Below are positions 35,084 to 44,095 of a DNA stretch of 64,000 nt, one piece after another (the stretch's first letter is position 1; every line of letters begins with the position of its first letter). Position numbers and translations under genes: made by a program. Under the pieces are notes generated by a model. The model searched no databases. It saw only the letters and a program-made list of their open reading frames with translations, and had not been told where the DNA came from. This DNA is from Lachnoclostridium phytofermentans ISDg (GTDB lineage: Bacteria; Bacillota; Clostridia; Lachnospirales; Lachnospiraceae), in the NCBI RefSeq assembly GCF_000018685.1, contig NC_010001.1, positions 3,810,001 through 3,874,000 of the forward strand, in the 5' to 3' direction.

Positions 35084-35812
35084 ATGATTAGAACAATCAT
35101 TAGAATTGATGAAGATGCTTGCAACGGATGTGGATTATGTGCTAATGCCTGTAAAGAAGGCGCTATCGCTATTATAAATGGAAAGGCAAAGTTAATACGT
35201 GATGATTATTGTGATGGTCTTGGAAACTGTCTGCCAGTATGCCCTACCGGAGCTATAACATTTGAGGAAAGAGATACTTTAGCTTTTGATGAAGAAGCAG
35301 TGCAGAAACATATGGATACCTTATCAATGGGTAATAACCAATTAGAAAATGAGACTTCAAAAGAAGCAAAGCCATGTGGATGTCCTTCTAGTGCAGCAAA
35401 AGTTCTATCCCATAACACTGCAATGGATCATGATATCGAAATAGAGAGTAATTTACGCCAATGGCCAGTTCAAATTAAATTAGTTCCCGTAAATGCACCT
35501 TACTTTGAGCAAGCAAATCTATTAATTGCAGCAGACTGTACAGCTTATGCTTATGGAAATTTCCATAACAAGTTTATGAAGAATCGTATCACTTTGATTG
35601 GATGCCCAAAGCTTGATGGGGTAGATTATACCGAAAAACTTACTGCAATACTTGAAAATAATAATATTAAGAGTGTTCATGTAGTTCGTATGGAAGTTCC
35701 TTGCTGCAGAGGTATTGAAATGGCTGTAAAACAAGCTCTACAAGCAAGCGGAAAGTTTATTCCATGGCAAATAACTGTAATTGGAACAGACGGATCCATT
35801 TTAGAAGATTAA
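35084..35812 (+). CDS. 2x[4Fe-4S] ferredoxin-domain protein
   Basis: 242 residues. The N-terminal ferredoxin domain has CNGCGLCANACKEGAI and CDGLGNCLPVCPTGAI, giving two [4Fe-4S] clusters; the second motif has an insertion relative to CxxCxxC. A linker with CGCPSS follows, then a conserved ~130-residue domain (PVNAPYFEQANLLIAADCTAYAYG, GCPKLDG, VPCCRGIE). This architecture is common in clostridia beside hybrid-cluster protein genes; none is present here. GGGAGGAATATT precedes ATG. Likely an electron carrier under control of the divergent Crp/Fnr regulator. Confidence 0.85.
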   Translation: MIRTIIRIDEDACNGCGLCANACKEGAIAIINGKAKLIRDDYCDGLGNCLPVCPTGAITFEERDTLAFDEEAVQKHMDTLSMGNNQLENETSKEAKPCGCPSSAAKVLSHNTAMDHDIEIESNLRQWPVQIKLVPVNAPYFEQANLLIAADCTAYAYGNFHNKFMKNRITLIGCPKLDGVDYTEKLTAILENNNIKSVHVVRMEVPCCRGIEMAVKQALQASGKFIPWQITVIGTDGSILED

Positions 35813-35858
35813 TCAAATTTATTAGAATATTAAGATAAAACTTTCTTTCTCCTACAAG

Positions 35859-35905
35859 ACAACAAGCTGTTATCAATCTCATTTCCTTTGATAACAGCTT
35901 GTTGT
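35859..35905. terminator. Strong terminator hairpin after the ferredoxin gene
   Basis: Arms 35859-35876 and 35888-35905 pair perfectly over 18 bp with an 11-nt loop. It lies between the ferredoxin gene and the convergent small gene at 35985 and can serve both. Confidence 0.85.
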
Positions 35906-35984
35906 TTATACTTTTCTAAATACTTCTTCATAATAAATAGACCATGTGTCCCTAAGCCCAATATTATACACTTGAGCTTTGGTT

Positions 35985-36146
35985 CTATTTTGACTGTCCT
36001 CTTACTCCAACGGAGCTTTTATTAATTACTTGATTATTTCGTCCTTTACTATTACTATTCTTTCCATTGGCTCCTGTAAAGGAATTCGCATTTTTTGACT
36101 TAAATATCTGACTTAAATCCACTTGATTTTTATTCTTACTTCCCAT
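35985..36146 (-). CDS. Small basic protein (53 residues), unrecognised
   Basis: ATG 36146 preceded by TATGAGGAGGTATTTGT, an excellent ribosome site; stop TAG at 35985. The product begins MGSKNKNQVDLSQIFKSKN and is rich in K, N, S, Q and G with few hydrophobics, so it is probably disordered and possibly nucleic-acid binding or spore-associated (inference). It ends 80 bp before the hairpin at 35859-35905. It is too short for common ORF cut-offs. Confidence 0.6.
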   Translation of the reverse strand: MGSKNKNQVDLSQIFKSKNANSFTGANGKNSNSKGRNNQVINKSSVGVRGQSK

Positions 36147-36344
36147 ACAAATACCTCCTCATATAGCTCATATTCATATAATTATAGAATAAATGGCTTC
36201 ACCAATCTAGGTTCTCAGGTTCTATCTTCAGACGAAGAGACTTTATCTTGGCGAATACACTTCTCTCTGCCGTACCCACAGGGTGAGTGCGTATCCCTGA
36301 TGGTTTTAATGTATAGCTAATTGCAGAGCAACTTCGCATATATT

Positions 36345-36376
36345 AAAAAAGCACTTCTGAAAATTACAGAAATGCT
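36345..36376 (-). terminator. Terminator of the small transcript
   Basis: Arms AGCACTTCTG and CAGAAATGCT (one mismatch) followed on the minus strand by TTTTTT. It lies 38 bp after the stop of the 26-codon ORF. Confidence 0.8.
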
Positions 36377-36413
36377 GTCGTTCCTCTTACATTCACTAAT
36401 CCATCATCCCTTG

Positions 36414-36494
36414 TTAAGAATGGTTTATAGCAAAATGATATCCACTTGTGAACAACAAACATTCTGAGTCAATATATGTACGATTTTTTATCAT
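36414..36494 (-). CDS. 26-residue peptide ORF on a short, strongly promoted transcript
   Basis: ATG 36494 follows AAAGGGGTGAACAAC; the peptide starts MIKNRTYIDSECLLFTSG and stops at 36414. Upstream is a near-consensus promoter (36568-36596) and downstream a terminator (36345-36376), so the transcript is about 215 nt with this ORF as its only reading frame with a ribosome site. It could be a peptide, a leader, or a regulatory RNA with a dual function. The longer frame to 36614 crosses the promoter and is not real. Confidence 0.55.
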   Translation of the reverse strand: MIKNRTYIDSECLLFTSGYHFAINHS

Positions 36495-36567
36495 GTTGTT
36501 CACCCCTTTCGACAAACGAGAAAAAGTACGCTTCACGAGCTTGTCCTTAATAATGTCATTTTTTACT

Positions 36568-36596
36568 ACTATACTACCTTCATTTTTTGATGTCAA
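36568..36596 (-). promoter_or_regulatory. Near-consensus promoter of the small transcript
   Basis: Minus strand: TTGACA (36591-36596), 17-bp spacer, TATAGT (36568-36573). Predicted start near 36561. Confidence 0.8.
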
Positions 36597-36645
36597 GTGT
36601 TTCTTCCTTGTCAAAAGAATTCCCTTTGAAATACAGGAAATTATG

Positions 36646-36669
36646 GTATAATGTCGATAGACATTATAC
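36646..36669. promoter_or_regulatory. Perfect 10-bp inverted repeat, candidate operator
   Basis: GTATAATGTC-GATA-GACATTATAC. Each arm contains a TATAAT-like hexamer, so it may overlap a promoter on either strand. It lies upstream of both the small transcript and proC. Confidence 0.5.
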
Positions 36670-36759
36670 TAGCCATGCAAAGTGAGCGCACAAAAATACC
36701 GCAAATTGAGTACACATAATAAGCGCAAAGCGCTGCTTACTATATGAGCTTACGAATAT

Positions 36760-36767
36760 GGTATAAT
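36760..36767 (+). promoter_or_regulatory. Extended -10 promoter for proC
   Basis: TGGTATAAT ending at 36767, with no good -35, typical of an extended -10 promoter; the proC leader would be about 100 nt. Confidence 0.45.
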
Positions 36768-36871
36768 AGTAAATAAAAATAAGAAAGTAGAATTCATTCC
36801 GATAAAATAAAGAAGTATTCTGCGTTATTTACCAATCTACAAGATATTATGAAATCTTAGGAGGACCAAAC

Positions 36872-37669
36872 ATGAAACTCGGATTTATTGGCTGTGGCAA
36901 TATGGCAACAGCTATGATTAGTGGCATGATAAATAATCATATCGTAGAGGCTACCGATATTATCGCATCAGACGCCTCATTACAATCACTTAAAAATGCG
37001 GAAGAAAAATTAGGTATTCTTACTACCTCAGATAACCTAACTGTAGCAACAAGTGTAGATGTACTTTTTCTTTCTGTGAAACCTCAATTTTATGAGACTG
37101 TGATCAAAGAAATTGCACAAGATATAAAGAAAAGTACCATTATAGTTACTATCGCAGCTGGACAAAGTTTAAAAAGGGTAGAGTCTTTATTTGAACGTAC
37201 CTTAAAATTAATCCGTACTATGCCAAACACCCCTGCATTAGTTTCCGAAGGTATTACAGCAGTATGTCGAAATGATCAGGTGACGGAAGAAGAATTTACC
37301 CTTGTTATGAACCTTTTACGTGGTTTTGGTATTGCTGAAGAGGTTCCAGAACACCTAATGGACGCTGTAGTTGCAGTAAGCGGTAGTTCACCTGCATATG
37401 TCTTTATCTTAATAGAAGCAATGGCAGATGCTGCTGTTGCTGAAGGTATGCCAAGAGATAAAGCTTATCGTTTTGCTGCTCAGGCCGTACTCGGAAGTGC
37501 AAAGATGGTTCTTGAAACAGGTATGCATCCAGGCGCTCTAAAAGATATGGTATGTTCTCCTGGAGGAACTACAATTGATGCTGTCCAAAGTTTAGAAAAG
37601 ACTGGATTCCGAAGCAGTATCATGGAGGCAATGAAAGTCTGCGCTGAGAAGTCTAGGAAATTATCCTAG
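36872..37669 (+). CDS. proC: Pyrroline-5-carboxylate reductase
   Basis: 265 residues. The Rossmann NAD(P)-binding motif is FIGCGNMATAMISGM. The family signature is CSPGGTTIDAVQSLEKTGFRSSIMEAM, and SVKPQFYE, RTMPNTPALVSEGITA and SGSSPAYVF match ProC throughout. It catalyses the last step of proline synthesis in the cytoplasm. Full length for the family. TTAGGAGGACCAAAC precedes ATG. It is monocistronic with a terminator at 37689-37746. Confidence 0.95.
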   Translation: MKLGFIGCGNMATAMISGMINNHIVEATDIIASDASLQSLKNAEEKLGILTTSDNLTVATSVDVLFLSVKPQFYETVIKEIAQDIKKSTIIVTIAAGQSLKRVESLFERTLKLIRTMPNTPALVSEGITAVCRNDQVTEEEFTLVMNLLRGFGIAEEVPEHLMDAVVAVSGSSPAYVFILIEAMADAAVAEGMPRDKAYRFAAQAVLGSAKMVLETGMHPGALKDMVCSPGGTTIDAVQSLEKTGFRSSIMEAMKVCAEKSRKLS

Positions 37670-37688
37670 TACAAGATATAATAACAAT

Positions 37689-37746
37689 ACCCCTCCATTT
37701 GCTACTAGGCTTTTATCTTTCAGCTTAGTCGTAAATGGAGGGGTTT
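37689..37746 (+). terminator. Terminator of proC
   Basis: ACCCCTCCATTT (37689-37700) pairs with AAATGGAGGGGT (37733-37744), followed by a short T run. Confidence 0.8.
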
Positions 37747-37834
37747 GTTAAATGAAGACTTTCATCATATCACACAAGTTTCAAAATCGATAGGAATAAA
37801 TCCAAATACGGTTTTTTTATATGAATACTAACAA

Positions 37835-38593
37835 TTAAAACTTAGTCCCGACTACTCTACAAAAAGAGAAAATCCCATCATCTGCAAGAAGCATCTCAAC
37901 ATCCCCACTTCTCCTCAACATCCCAGCATCTTTTAATGTTTTATCCCATAATAGCCAATTTTCATATCCATTCGGCATCGTATCTGCTACCTCAACCTTT
38001 AATTGGTCAGAATGTTCCCATAATTTGCGCCACCATTCTGGTGTATGGTGCGTATACAGATAAGGTTCCCAATATGGCTTTATTGACTCCGGGATTTCAT
38101 CATGGAATTCTTTCAATACAGACGGAACAACAATACCTATTTGCCCATTCGGTTTTAGATAAGATAAGATTTCTTCCAGATACATTTCATTCGTCCCAAA
38201 ATAATGGTAAGCATCTAAACTCACAATAGCATCAAAGAATCCTCTAGCAAAAGGAAGTTTCATTGCATCCGCATGGATTGGAGTTACAAGATCTTCTACT
38301 TCCATTTCTTTTATACGAAGGAAATTATCTGTGGTATGAATCCATAAATCTGTAGCATACACATTAACCCCGAATTCTTTTGCTAAGAACACCGAACTTA
38401 ACCCTTTTCCACAGCCCAAGTCAAGTACTTTCATTCCTTTACTAAACTGCATTTTCTCAGATAAAAACTCAGCTAACCACATAGCGTTAGGACCCATTTC
38501 ATTTTCGCTGACCCATTCAATATCATAGGCAGACGATCGTGGAAATTGTTCTAAACTTAGCATTTGTTGCACTCTTGCTATCGTTTCATTCAT
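37835..38593 (-). CDS. SAM-dependent methyltransferase (class I)
   Basis: 252 residues from ATG 38593, which follows AATGGAGGTATCT; an earlier in-frame ATG overlaps that site. Motif I is VLDLGCGKGLSSVFLA, then VNVYATDLW, HADAMKLPF and DAIVSLDAYHYFG. The Rossmann-fold methyltransferase resembles the UbiE/MENG-like group. The substrate is unknown. No partner genes; a convergent terminator separates it from proC. Confidence 0.82.
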   Translation of the reverse strand: MNETIARVQQMLSLEQFPRSSAYDIEWVSENEMGPNAMWLAEFLSEKMQFSKGMKVLDLGCGKGLSSVFLAKEFGVNVYATDLWIHTTDNFLRIKEMEVEDLVTPIHADAMKLPFARGFFDAIVSLDAYHYFGTNEMYLEEILSYLKPNGQIGIVVPSVLKEFHDEIPESIKPYWEPYLYTHHTPEWWRKLWEHSDQLKVEVADTMPNGYENWLLWDKTLKDAGMLRRSGDVEMLLADDGIFSFCRVVGTKF

Positions 38594-38668
38594 AGATACC
38601 TCCATTCTAGGATGAAATAATCATCTTTCGGTTTATTCAAAGGAGACGTTATAATCTTTCATGAACTC

Positions 38669-38705
38669 AAAAAGCACACCAAGGCTTTGTGCCGGTGTGC
38701 TTTTT
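38669..38705. terminator. Terminator downstream of the fucose operon
   Basis: AAAAAGCACACC / GGTGTGCTTTTT with a 13-nt loop, flanked by A and T runs so it can work on either strand. It lies about 205 bp after the mutarotase gene; no gene is seen in 38594-38910. Confidence 0.8.
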
Positions 38706-38910
38706 CCTAATTCATGCTGTGTTACAAATTCGTTACCAGTATTCACAATTTATAGTCAAAGCGGATATTCGCAATGCGGTGCAATACTAGTACAATTTAT
38801 ATCACTTATTTTTAAATGTTCCGGACATTTGTTTAAGAATATTATAATACATCCTCCTAATATGTCCACTTATTTTTACCTTTTTTTGGCGTTATTCTTA
38901 AAGAAAATTT

Positions 38911-39357
38911 TTATTCTCCGTCGACTACAACACCTTTTTGTAGAATTATGTTAGCATATAGGGCTTTTTCCCCAGTTGCAATAATGGCATAAGCTTTTTT
39001 CGCTTCTTCGTAAAATGCAAACCTTTCAATCGAACCAATCGCTTTTTCTCCTCGTTCGTCGAACTGGCCAACAATTTTCTTATATTCCTCCCAAATTGGA
39101 GTCTCCACCGTATCACCCGGAACTTTTTCCATTAGTAAAGCCGGTTTATCAACGTAGGTATCTAGAGGAAATACAGTTAAAATAGCACTTAAGAGACTTG
39201 GGACATCATGGCCATCGCATCGTATTACAATCGCATCTTTCCCAACGGATTGTGCAGGAAAATTACCATCCGCTATCACAATTCTGTCACTGTGTCCCAT
39301 TTCACATAACACTTTTAATAATTCTGGAGATAAAATTTTAGGTATTTTATTTAACAT
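38911..39357 (-). CDS. fucU: L-fucose mutarotase (FucU/RbsD family)
   Basis: 148 residues, RbsD/FucU fold: LSPELLKVLCEMGHSDRIVIADGNFPA with the active-site His and Asp, and IERFAFYEEAKKAYAIIATGE near the C-terminus. It interconverts alpha- and beta-L-fucose to feed the isomerase. GGAGGGCAGTT precedes ATG. Third gene of the operon, 148 bp after the kinase. Confidence 0.9.
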   Translation of the reverse strand: MLNKIPKILSPELLKVLCEMGHSDRIVIADGNFPAQSVGKDAIVIRCDGHDVPSLLSAILTVFPLDTYVDKPALLMEKVPGDTVETPIWEEYKKIVGQFDERGEKAIGSIERFAFYEEAKKAYAIIATGEKALYANIILQKGVVVDGE

Positions 39358-39505
39358 AACTGCCCTCCAATTATTCTCGTAGTGAACACTAACACTTCTT
39401 ATGAAATTTTTTTCTTATTATCATTATGTTCTTCTAACAACACATCTATTTAATGATGATACACCTATTCTTTTAATGAATATGTACCACCAATCGATAT
39501 TACAA

Positions 39506-40975
39506 TTACTTACAGAGAGTTAAAAATCTCTGATATACCTCCGACCACTTATCTATCTCTTGTGGCTCATAACATATCATATCTTCGGAGTTTCGAATAC
39601 ATTCTCTGGCTTTTGTTAAGTCACTTATTTCACCTAACGCAATCAATTGAAGCGCAACATTTCCATAAACAGTTGCTTCCGTTGGTCCTGCAACTACCTT
39701 CTTGTTACACGCATTTGCAGTCAACTGACAAAGCATACGGCTCTTTGTACCACCACCAACCAGATAAATCGTGTCATAGTTTTTCTGTGTGCAATCCTCA
39801 ATTTGCTCCATCACATAACGATATTTCATTGCCAAACTTTCGTTGATACAACGAACAAATTCACCAATTTCTTTTGGGATGCTTTGATTTGTTCTCTTAC
39901 AGTAATCACAGATTCTCTCAGGTATATTGCCAGGAGCAACAAATTCAGGTGCATCTGGATCAATAAAAGCTTGAAATGGAATCGCTTTCTGTGCTTCTTT
40001 CTCAAGCTCAGAAAAAGTATAATTTAATCCTTCTCTTTCCCACTGTCTTCTGCTTTCTTGAATCAACCAAAGTCCAATAATATTTTTTAAGAAAGAAATC
40101 TTCCCACCATAACCGCCTTCATTAGTCATGTTATACTGTTTAGACTTTTCAGAAATTATCGGTTCTGAAAGTTCTGTCCCGAATAAAGACCAAGTACCAC
40201 AGCTGATGAATAAGAAATCTTCCTCGATAGCAGGAACGGCCACCATAGCGCACTGTGTATCGTGACCGGCAACTGCTACCACACTGGCAGGCTTGATCAT
40301 TAATTCTTCTAGAATTTCTGGCCGAATCGGAGAAAGAACTGTTCCTGGTTCTATAACTTCTGTTAAAATGTCTTCTGGTAATCCTAGCGAATGAATTATT
40401 TCCTTTGACCAAACCTTCTCCCTAGCATCAAGCATCTGGGTGGTAGAGGCAATTGTATATTCGCTTGCTTTCACACCGGTTAAGAAATAATTCAGTAAAT
40501 CAGGCATTAATAGAAGTGATTTCGCTTGTGACAATAACTTTTGTCTTGAATTTTTAAGAGAAAGCAATTGAAATACAGTATTAATCTCCATAAACTGATT
40601 TCCACTCAGTTCATAAAACCTTTCTTTATCGTATTTAGAAAACGCAAGTTCAAACATTCCTTCCGTTCTTTTATCGCGATAATGTACCGGATTTTCTAAC
40701 AAGTTTCCATCTTCATCTAAAAGTCCAAAATCAACACCCCAAGTATCGACTCCAACGCTGTAAAAGTCAACCTGGGATGCTTTTTGAAGTCCAATTTTTA
40801 TGTCATGCATCAAACGTAATACGTCCCAATATAACGTCTGATTTAACTGCACCGGCTCATTTAAAAACCGGTGCAGTTCCTCTAACTTAATTCGTTTACC
40901 ATCAAAACTTCCGAGTATCGCTCTTCCGCTAGAGGCTCCAAGGTCAATGGCTAAGACATTTTTCCCTGTTTCCAT
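39506..40975 (-). CDS. FGGY-family kinase, rhamnulokinase-like, probable L-fuculokinase
   Basis: 489 residues. FGGY ATPase: N-terminal AIDLGASSGRAILG, VGVDTWGVDFGLLD, catalytic Asp in VAGHDTQCAM, and VGGGTKSRMLCQLTAN in the C-terminal domain. Sequence features resemble RhaB, but it lies 3 bp after fucI and before fucU, so L-fuculose is the likely substrate; such enzymes may phosphorylate rhamnulose too. No ribosome site is obvious before ATG 40975, so translation is probably coupled to fucI. Cytoplasmic. Confidence 0.9.
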   Translation of the reverse strand: METGKNVLAIDLGASSGRAILGSFDGKRIKLEELHRFLNEPVQLNQTLYWDVLRLMHDIKIGLQKASQVDFYSVGVDTWGVDFGLLDEDGNLLENPVHYRDKRTEGMFELAFSKYDKERFYELSGNQFMEINTVFQLLSLKNSRQKLLSQAKSLLLMPDLLNYFLTGVKASEYTIASTTQMLDAREKVWSKEIIHSLGLPEDILTEVIEPGTVLSPIRPEILEELMIKPASVVAVAGHDTQCAMVAVPAIEEDFLFISCGTWSLFGTELSEPIISEKSKQYNMTNEGGYGGKISFLKNIIGLWLIQESRRQWEREGLNYTFSELEKEAQKAIPFQAFIDPDAPEFVAPGNIPERICDYCKRTNQSIPKEIGEFVRCINESLAMKYRYVMEQIEDCTQKNYDTIYLVGGGTKSRMLCQLTANACNKKVVAGPTEATVYGNVALQLIALGEISDLTKARECIRNSEDMICYEPQEIDKWSEVYQRFLTLCK

Positions 40976-40978
40976 GAA

Positions 40979-42772
40979 TTAGCGATACATTGGACCATAA
41001 GTTGCGCAAGCTCTATAGTCCTGTCCTTCCTTATCCATTCCAAAAGCATTCCATGCAGCTGGGCGGAAAATCTTCTCCTCTGGGACATTATGCATTGCTA
41101 CTGGAATTCTTAACATGGAACAAAGAGTAATTAAATCTGCTCCGATGTGTCCATAACTAATCGCGCCATGATTAGCACCCCAATTGTTCATAACATCATA
41201 AGCTGTCGTAAATGCACCTTCCCCTGTTGTTCTTGGAGCAAACCAAGTACATGGCCATGTATAATCTGTTCTCTTCCATAGAGTATCTGATACTTCGTCT
41301 GGAAGTTTCACTGTGTAACCTTCTGCAATCTGTAACATTGGACCAAGTCCTTTAACAAGATTTAATCTTATCATGGTACAAGGCATCTGCGCTGTAGTTA
41401 AGAATCTTGAAGAGTATCCGCCACCACGGAAATATCCATTATCAGCAGCATTCCATGTAGTTGCATTTAAGATTGCTTCTTGATCTTCTTCATTTACGTC
41501 ATACCAAGGTTTCATCACGCCATTACCAGAAGCATCTTTTGCTTCACCACAAGCATCAAGGCAAGCAGCACCAGAGTTAATTAAGTGAATGATTCCACCA
41601 GATTCTTTCGCTACTCCCTCAAGGTCATAACCAGTTGCTTTCTTTACTGCCTCTGGGCTCCAGTAAGTACGAACATCGGCAAAAATTTGTGCTGTATTCG
41701 TTAATAGTTTACTAAATAGCATACCAAGACCGTTTAATACGTCATTTTCTGTTGCTAAAATATAAGGCTCTCTTGCACCATTCCAGTCAAAAGAGGTGTT
41801 AAGTAATGCTTCTGGGAAATCGCAGTTTGGATAGAAGTCAGTCCATTGACGCTGTCCCTGGAAACCTGCTGCTATTGCATTATGTCCGGACATCTCCTCT
41901 TCACAGCCTTCTGGCAGATTAGCATTACCGTTCATTAAATCCTTAATAATACACATCATCTTCACAACGAACTCCCAGTCTTTATCTTTCTGTTCTGGAT
42001 TTTTTTGAACTTCACTTGGATTCTTATCAAATCCTTCCTTACATTTCTCCTTCGTCCATGCAAGTGCCTTTTCATATTCTTCTTTATCGTAAATCTCCTC
42101 TGTCATACGGCGGATAATCTCTACCTCATCGACAGACTCAACTCGCATTCCAAGGTACTCTTCAATAAATGCTGGGTCAATAATAGAACCACCAATACCC
42201 ATACAGATAGAACCAATCTGAAGATAGGATTTTCCTCTCATGGTTGCTGCTGCTACTGCGGAACGTCCAAAACGAAGTAATTTTTCTTTAACATCCTCTG
42301 GAATTTCTTTGTTGTCCGCATCCTGAACATCATGGCCATAGATCCCAAAGGCAGGAAGACCTTTTTGAGCATGGGTTGCTAATACCGATGCAAGATAAAC
42401 AGCACCTGGACGCTCCGTTCCATTAAATCCCCAAACACCTTTGATTGTCATTGGATCCATATCCATTGTCTCTGCACCATAACACCAGCAAGGTGTAACA
42501 GTTAAAGTGATATCAACTCCTGCTTTTTTAAATTGTTCAGCACAAGCTGCAGTCTCTCCTGCTCGTCCGATGGTGGTATCCGAAATAATAACTTTTACCG
42601 GTTCTCCATTCGAATAACGAAGATTCTCCTCAAATAATTTAGCTGCTGCTTTTGCCATTCCCATTGTCTGTTCCTCTAAGGATTCTCTCACCTTAAGATA
42701 TCCTCTTCTACCATCAATGGTTGGTCTGATTCCGATAATCGGATACTCCCCAATTAATCTGTTTTTTGCCAT
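40979..42772 (-). CDS. fucI: L-fucose isomerase
   Basis: 597 residues, normal length. Starts IGEYPIIGIRPTIDGRRGYLKVRESLEEQT and keeps the family blocks WCYGAETMDMD, WGFNGTERPGAVYLA, SICMGIGGSIID and GHIGADLITLCSMLRIPV. It converts L-fucose (also D-arabinose) to the ketose using Mn. AAAAAAGGAGGAAGTTACAT precedes ATG. First gene of fucI-kinase-fucU; a fuculose-phosphate aldolase and a transporter are not in the window. The AraC regulator at 43035 is divergent. Confidence 0.96.
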   Translation of the reverse strand: MAKNRLIGEYPIIGIRPTIDGRRGYLKVRESLEEQTMGMAKAAAKLFEENLRYSNGEPVKVIISDTTIGRAGETAACAEQFKKAGVDITLTVTPCWCYGAETMDMDPMTIKGVWGFNGTERPGAVYLASVLATHAQKGLPAFGIYGHDVQDADNKEIPEDVKEKLLRFGRSAVAAATMRGKSYLQIGSICMGIGGSIIDPAFIEEYLGMRVESVDEVEIIRRMTEEIYDKEEYEKALAWTKEKCKEGFDKNPSEVQKNPEQKDKDWEFVVKMMCIIKDLMNGNANLPEGCEEEMSGHNAIAAGFQGQRQWTDFYPNCDFPEALLNTSFDWNGAREPYILATENDVLNGLGMLFSKLLTNTAQIFADVRTYWSPEAVKKATGYDLEGVAKESGGIIHLINSGAACLDACGEAKDASGNGVMKPWYDVNEEDQEAILNATTWNAADNGYFRGGGYSSRFLTTAQMPCTMIRLNLVKGLGPMLQIAEGYTVKLPDEVSDTLWKRTDYTWPCTWFAPRTTGEGAFTTAYDVMNNWGANHGAISYGHIGADLITLCSMLRIPVAMHNVPEEKIFRPAAWNAFGMDKEGQDYRACATYGPMYR

Positions 42773-42851
42773 ATGTAACTTCCTCCTTTTTTATGATTTA
42801 AAATTTTTGTTTATGTATTTTAGTAGGCCATGCCTGCTTAGTAGTAGGCCG

Positions 42852-42951
42852 GAAGTTTGTGCCGAGGACGACGCAGGCACAAACTTCTAGTGTGAAGTCT
42901 TAGAATTTCTTAGGCGGCGTCTTTTGGCGCCTTAGAAATTCTCTTCACACT
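42852..42951. repeat. Two large hairpins in the fucI/araC intergenic region
   Basis: Hairpin 1: GAAGTTTGTGCC (42852-42863) / GGCACAAACTTC (42876-42887). Hairpin 2: 42889-42951, arms AGTGTGAAG...TTAGAATTTCT...GGCG with their complements. A 20-bp stretch (42869-42888) recurs exactly at 47454-47473 upstream of the GH67 gene, so this is a dispersed repeat. Confidence 0.8.
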
Positions 42952-43034
42952 ACCCTCATTATAATATTTTACGCAGAAGTAATCTTGTGTTATAATGGCA
43001 TAAAAATATAACAATATTCACAGGAAGGGTTCTT

Positions 43035-43886
43035 ATGCAGGACATCAGATATCATGAGTGCAGGCAACGAGGCACCGTAGATTTTCCAATAGAATATCAC
43101 TATGTGGACCATACACATCCGCAGTATGAGATGCCTTTCCATTGGCATATCGAATATGAAATTATTCGGATTTTGGATGGAGAGTTTAGGCTGTTTCTTG
43201 AGGGAACAGAATATCTACTTAAAAAGGACGATGTTGCCTTTATTAAAGATGGTAAACTACACGGAGGTTCACCAAAAGACTGTACCTATGAATGTATTGT
43301 ATTTGATTTTAATATCTTACGACAGAGAAGTTTTCTAACCGATACATTCCTTAGAAAAATAGCGCACCAAAAGATTAGTATTTATCCAGTACATAATAAG
43401 ACATGCATTACATCTCCTTTAATTACGATGTTTGATGCAATCCGATCAGAAGAAGAAGGATATGAACTATCTATATTAGGTTCTTTGTTATTATTTTTTG
43501 CAGCCTTACAGAAAAACGAATATTACAGTAAGGAAGAGGAATACGATCTAAAATCTCAAAAAGCCATTGAGCAGTTAAAAGCCTCTTTAGAACTCATTGT
43601 GACCGATTATGCAAAGCCACTAACCTTACAGGAGCTATCGAGGGAATGTGGACTCTCCCCAAAATACTTCTGTCGATTTTTTCAGGAGTATACCAATCGA
43701 ACTCCAATCGATTATCTGAATTATTATCGGATTGAACAAGCTTGCTATCAGATTAGTCAATCAGAAGATACGCTAACCGATATTGCATTTCGTTGTGGGT
43801 TTAATGACTTTAGTTACTTTATAAAAACATTTAAAAAATACAAAGGAATTACACCGAAAAAATATCAGATGATGTGGAAGGAATAA
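43035..43886 (+). CDS. AraC-family regulator with N-terminal cupin
   Basis: 283 residues. N-terminal cupin sugar-sensing domain (HPQYEMPFHWHIEYEIIRILDGEF, KKDDVAFIKDGKLHGG). C-terminal AraC double HTH (LTLQELSRECGLSPKYFCRFFQEYTNRTPIDYL, LTDIAFRCGFNDFSYFIKTFKKYKGITPKKY). GGAAGGGTTCTT precedes ATG; a TATAAT lies about 45 bp upstream. Divergent from fucI, so it is the likely fucose-responsive activator. A terminator follows at 43928-43972. Confidence 0.9.
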   Translation: MQDIRYHECRQRGTVDFPIEYHYVDHTHPQYEMPFHWHIEYEIIRILDGEFRLFLEGTEYLLKKDDVAFIKDGKLHGGSPKDCTYECIVFDFNILRQRSFLTDTFLRKIAHQKISIYPVHNKTCITSPLITMFDAIRSEEEGYELSILGSLLLFFAALQKNEYYSKEEEYDLKSQKAIEQLKASLELIVTDYAKPLTLQELSRECGLSPKYFCRFFQEYTNRTPIDYLNYYRIEQACYQISQSEDTLTDIAFRCGFNDFSYFIKTFKKYKGITPKKYQMMWKE

Positions 43887-43927
43887 AGTATTTGCTTTAC
43901 AGTTTAGCGGACTTAAGACATAAAAAT

Positions 43928-43972
43928 AACCCCTTTCATTAGACATTGTCTTTTGGTCTAACAAAAGGGGTT
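43928..43972 (+). terminator. Terminator of the AraC gene
   Basis: AACCCCTTT at 43928 and AAAGGGGTT ending at 43972, with internal AGAC/GTCT pairing, followed by a T-poor tail. It may also act on the convergent lipoprotein gene. Confidence 0.65.
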
Positions 43973-44095
43973 CACTTCAAAATAGGGTTTCAAGACGAGA
44001 ATTTTTGAATTCTTTATTCATGAAATTAATCATATTTTGTATTATCATAAGCTTCAGTCGTATCCAAAACTATTATTATTTCAGATTCAACTACC

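Noticed and set aside
36495..36614. N-terminal extension of the 26-codon ORF to 66 codons
   Set aside because: The extension spans the promoter -10 and -35, so it cannot be on the transcript.
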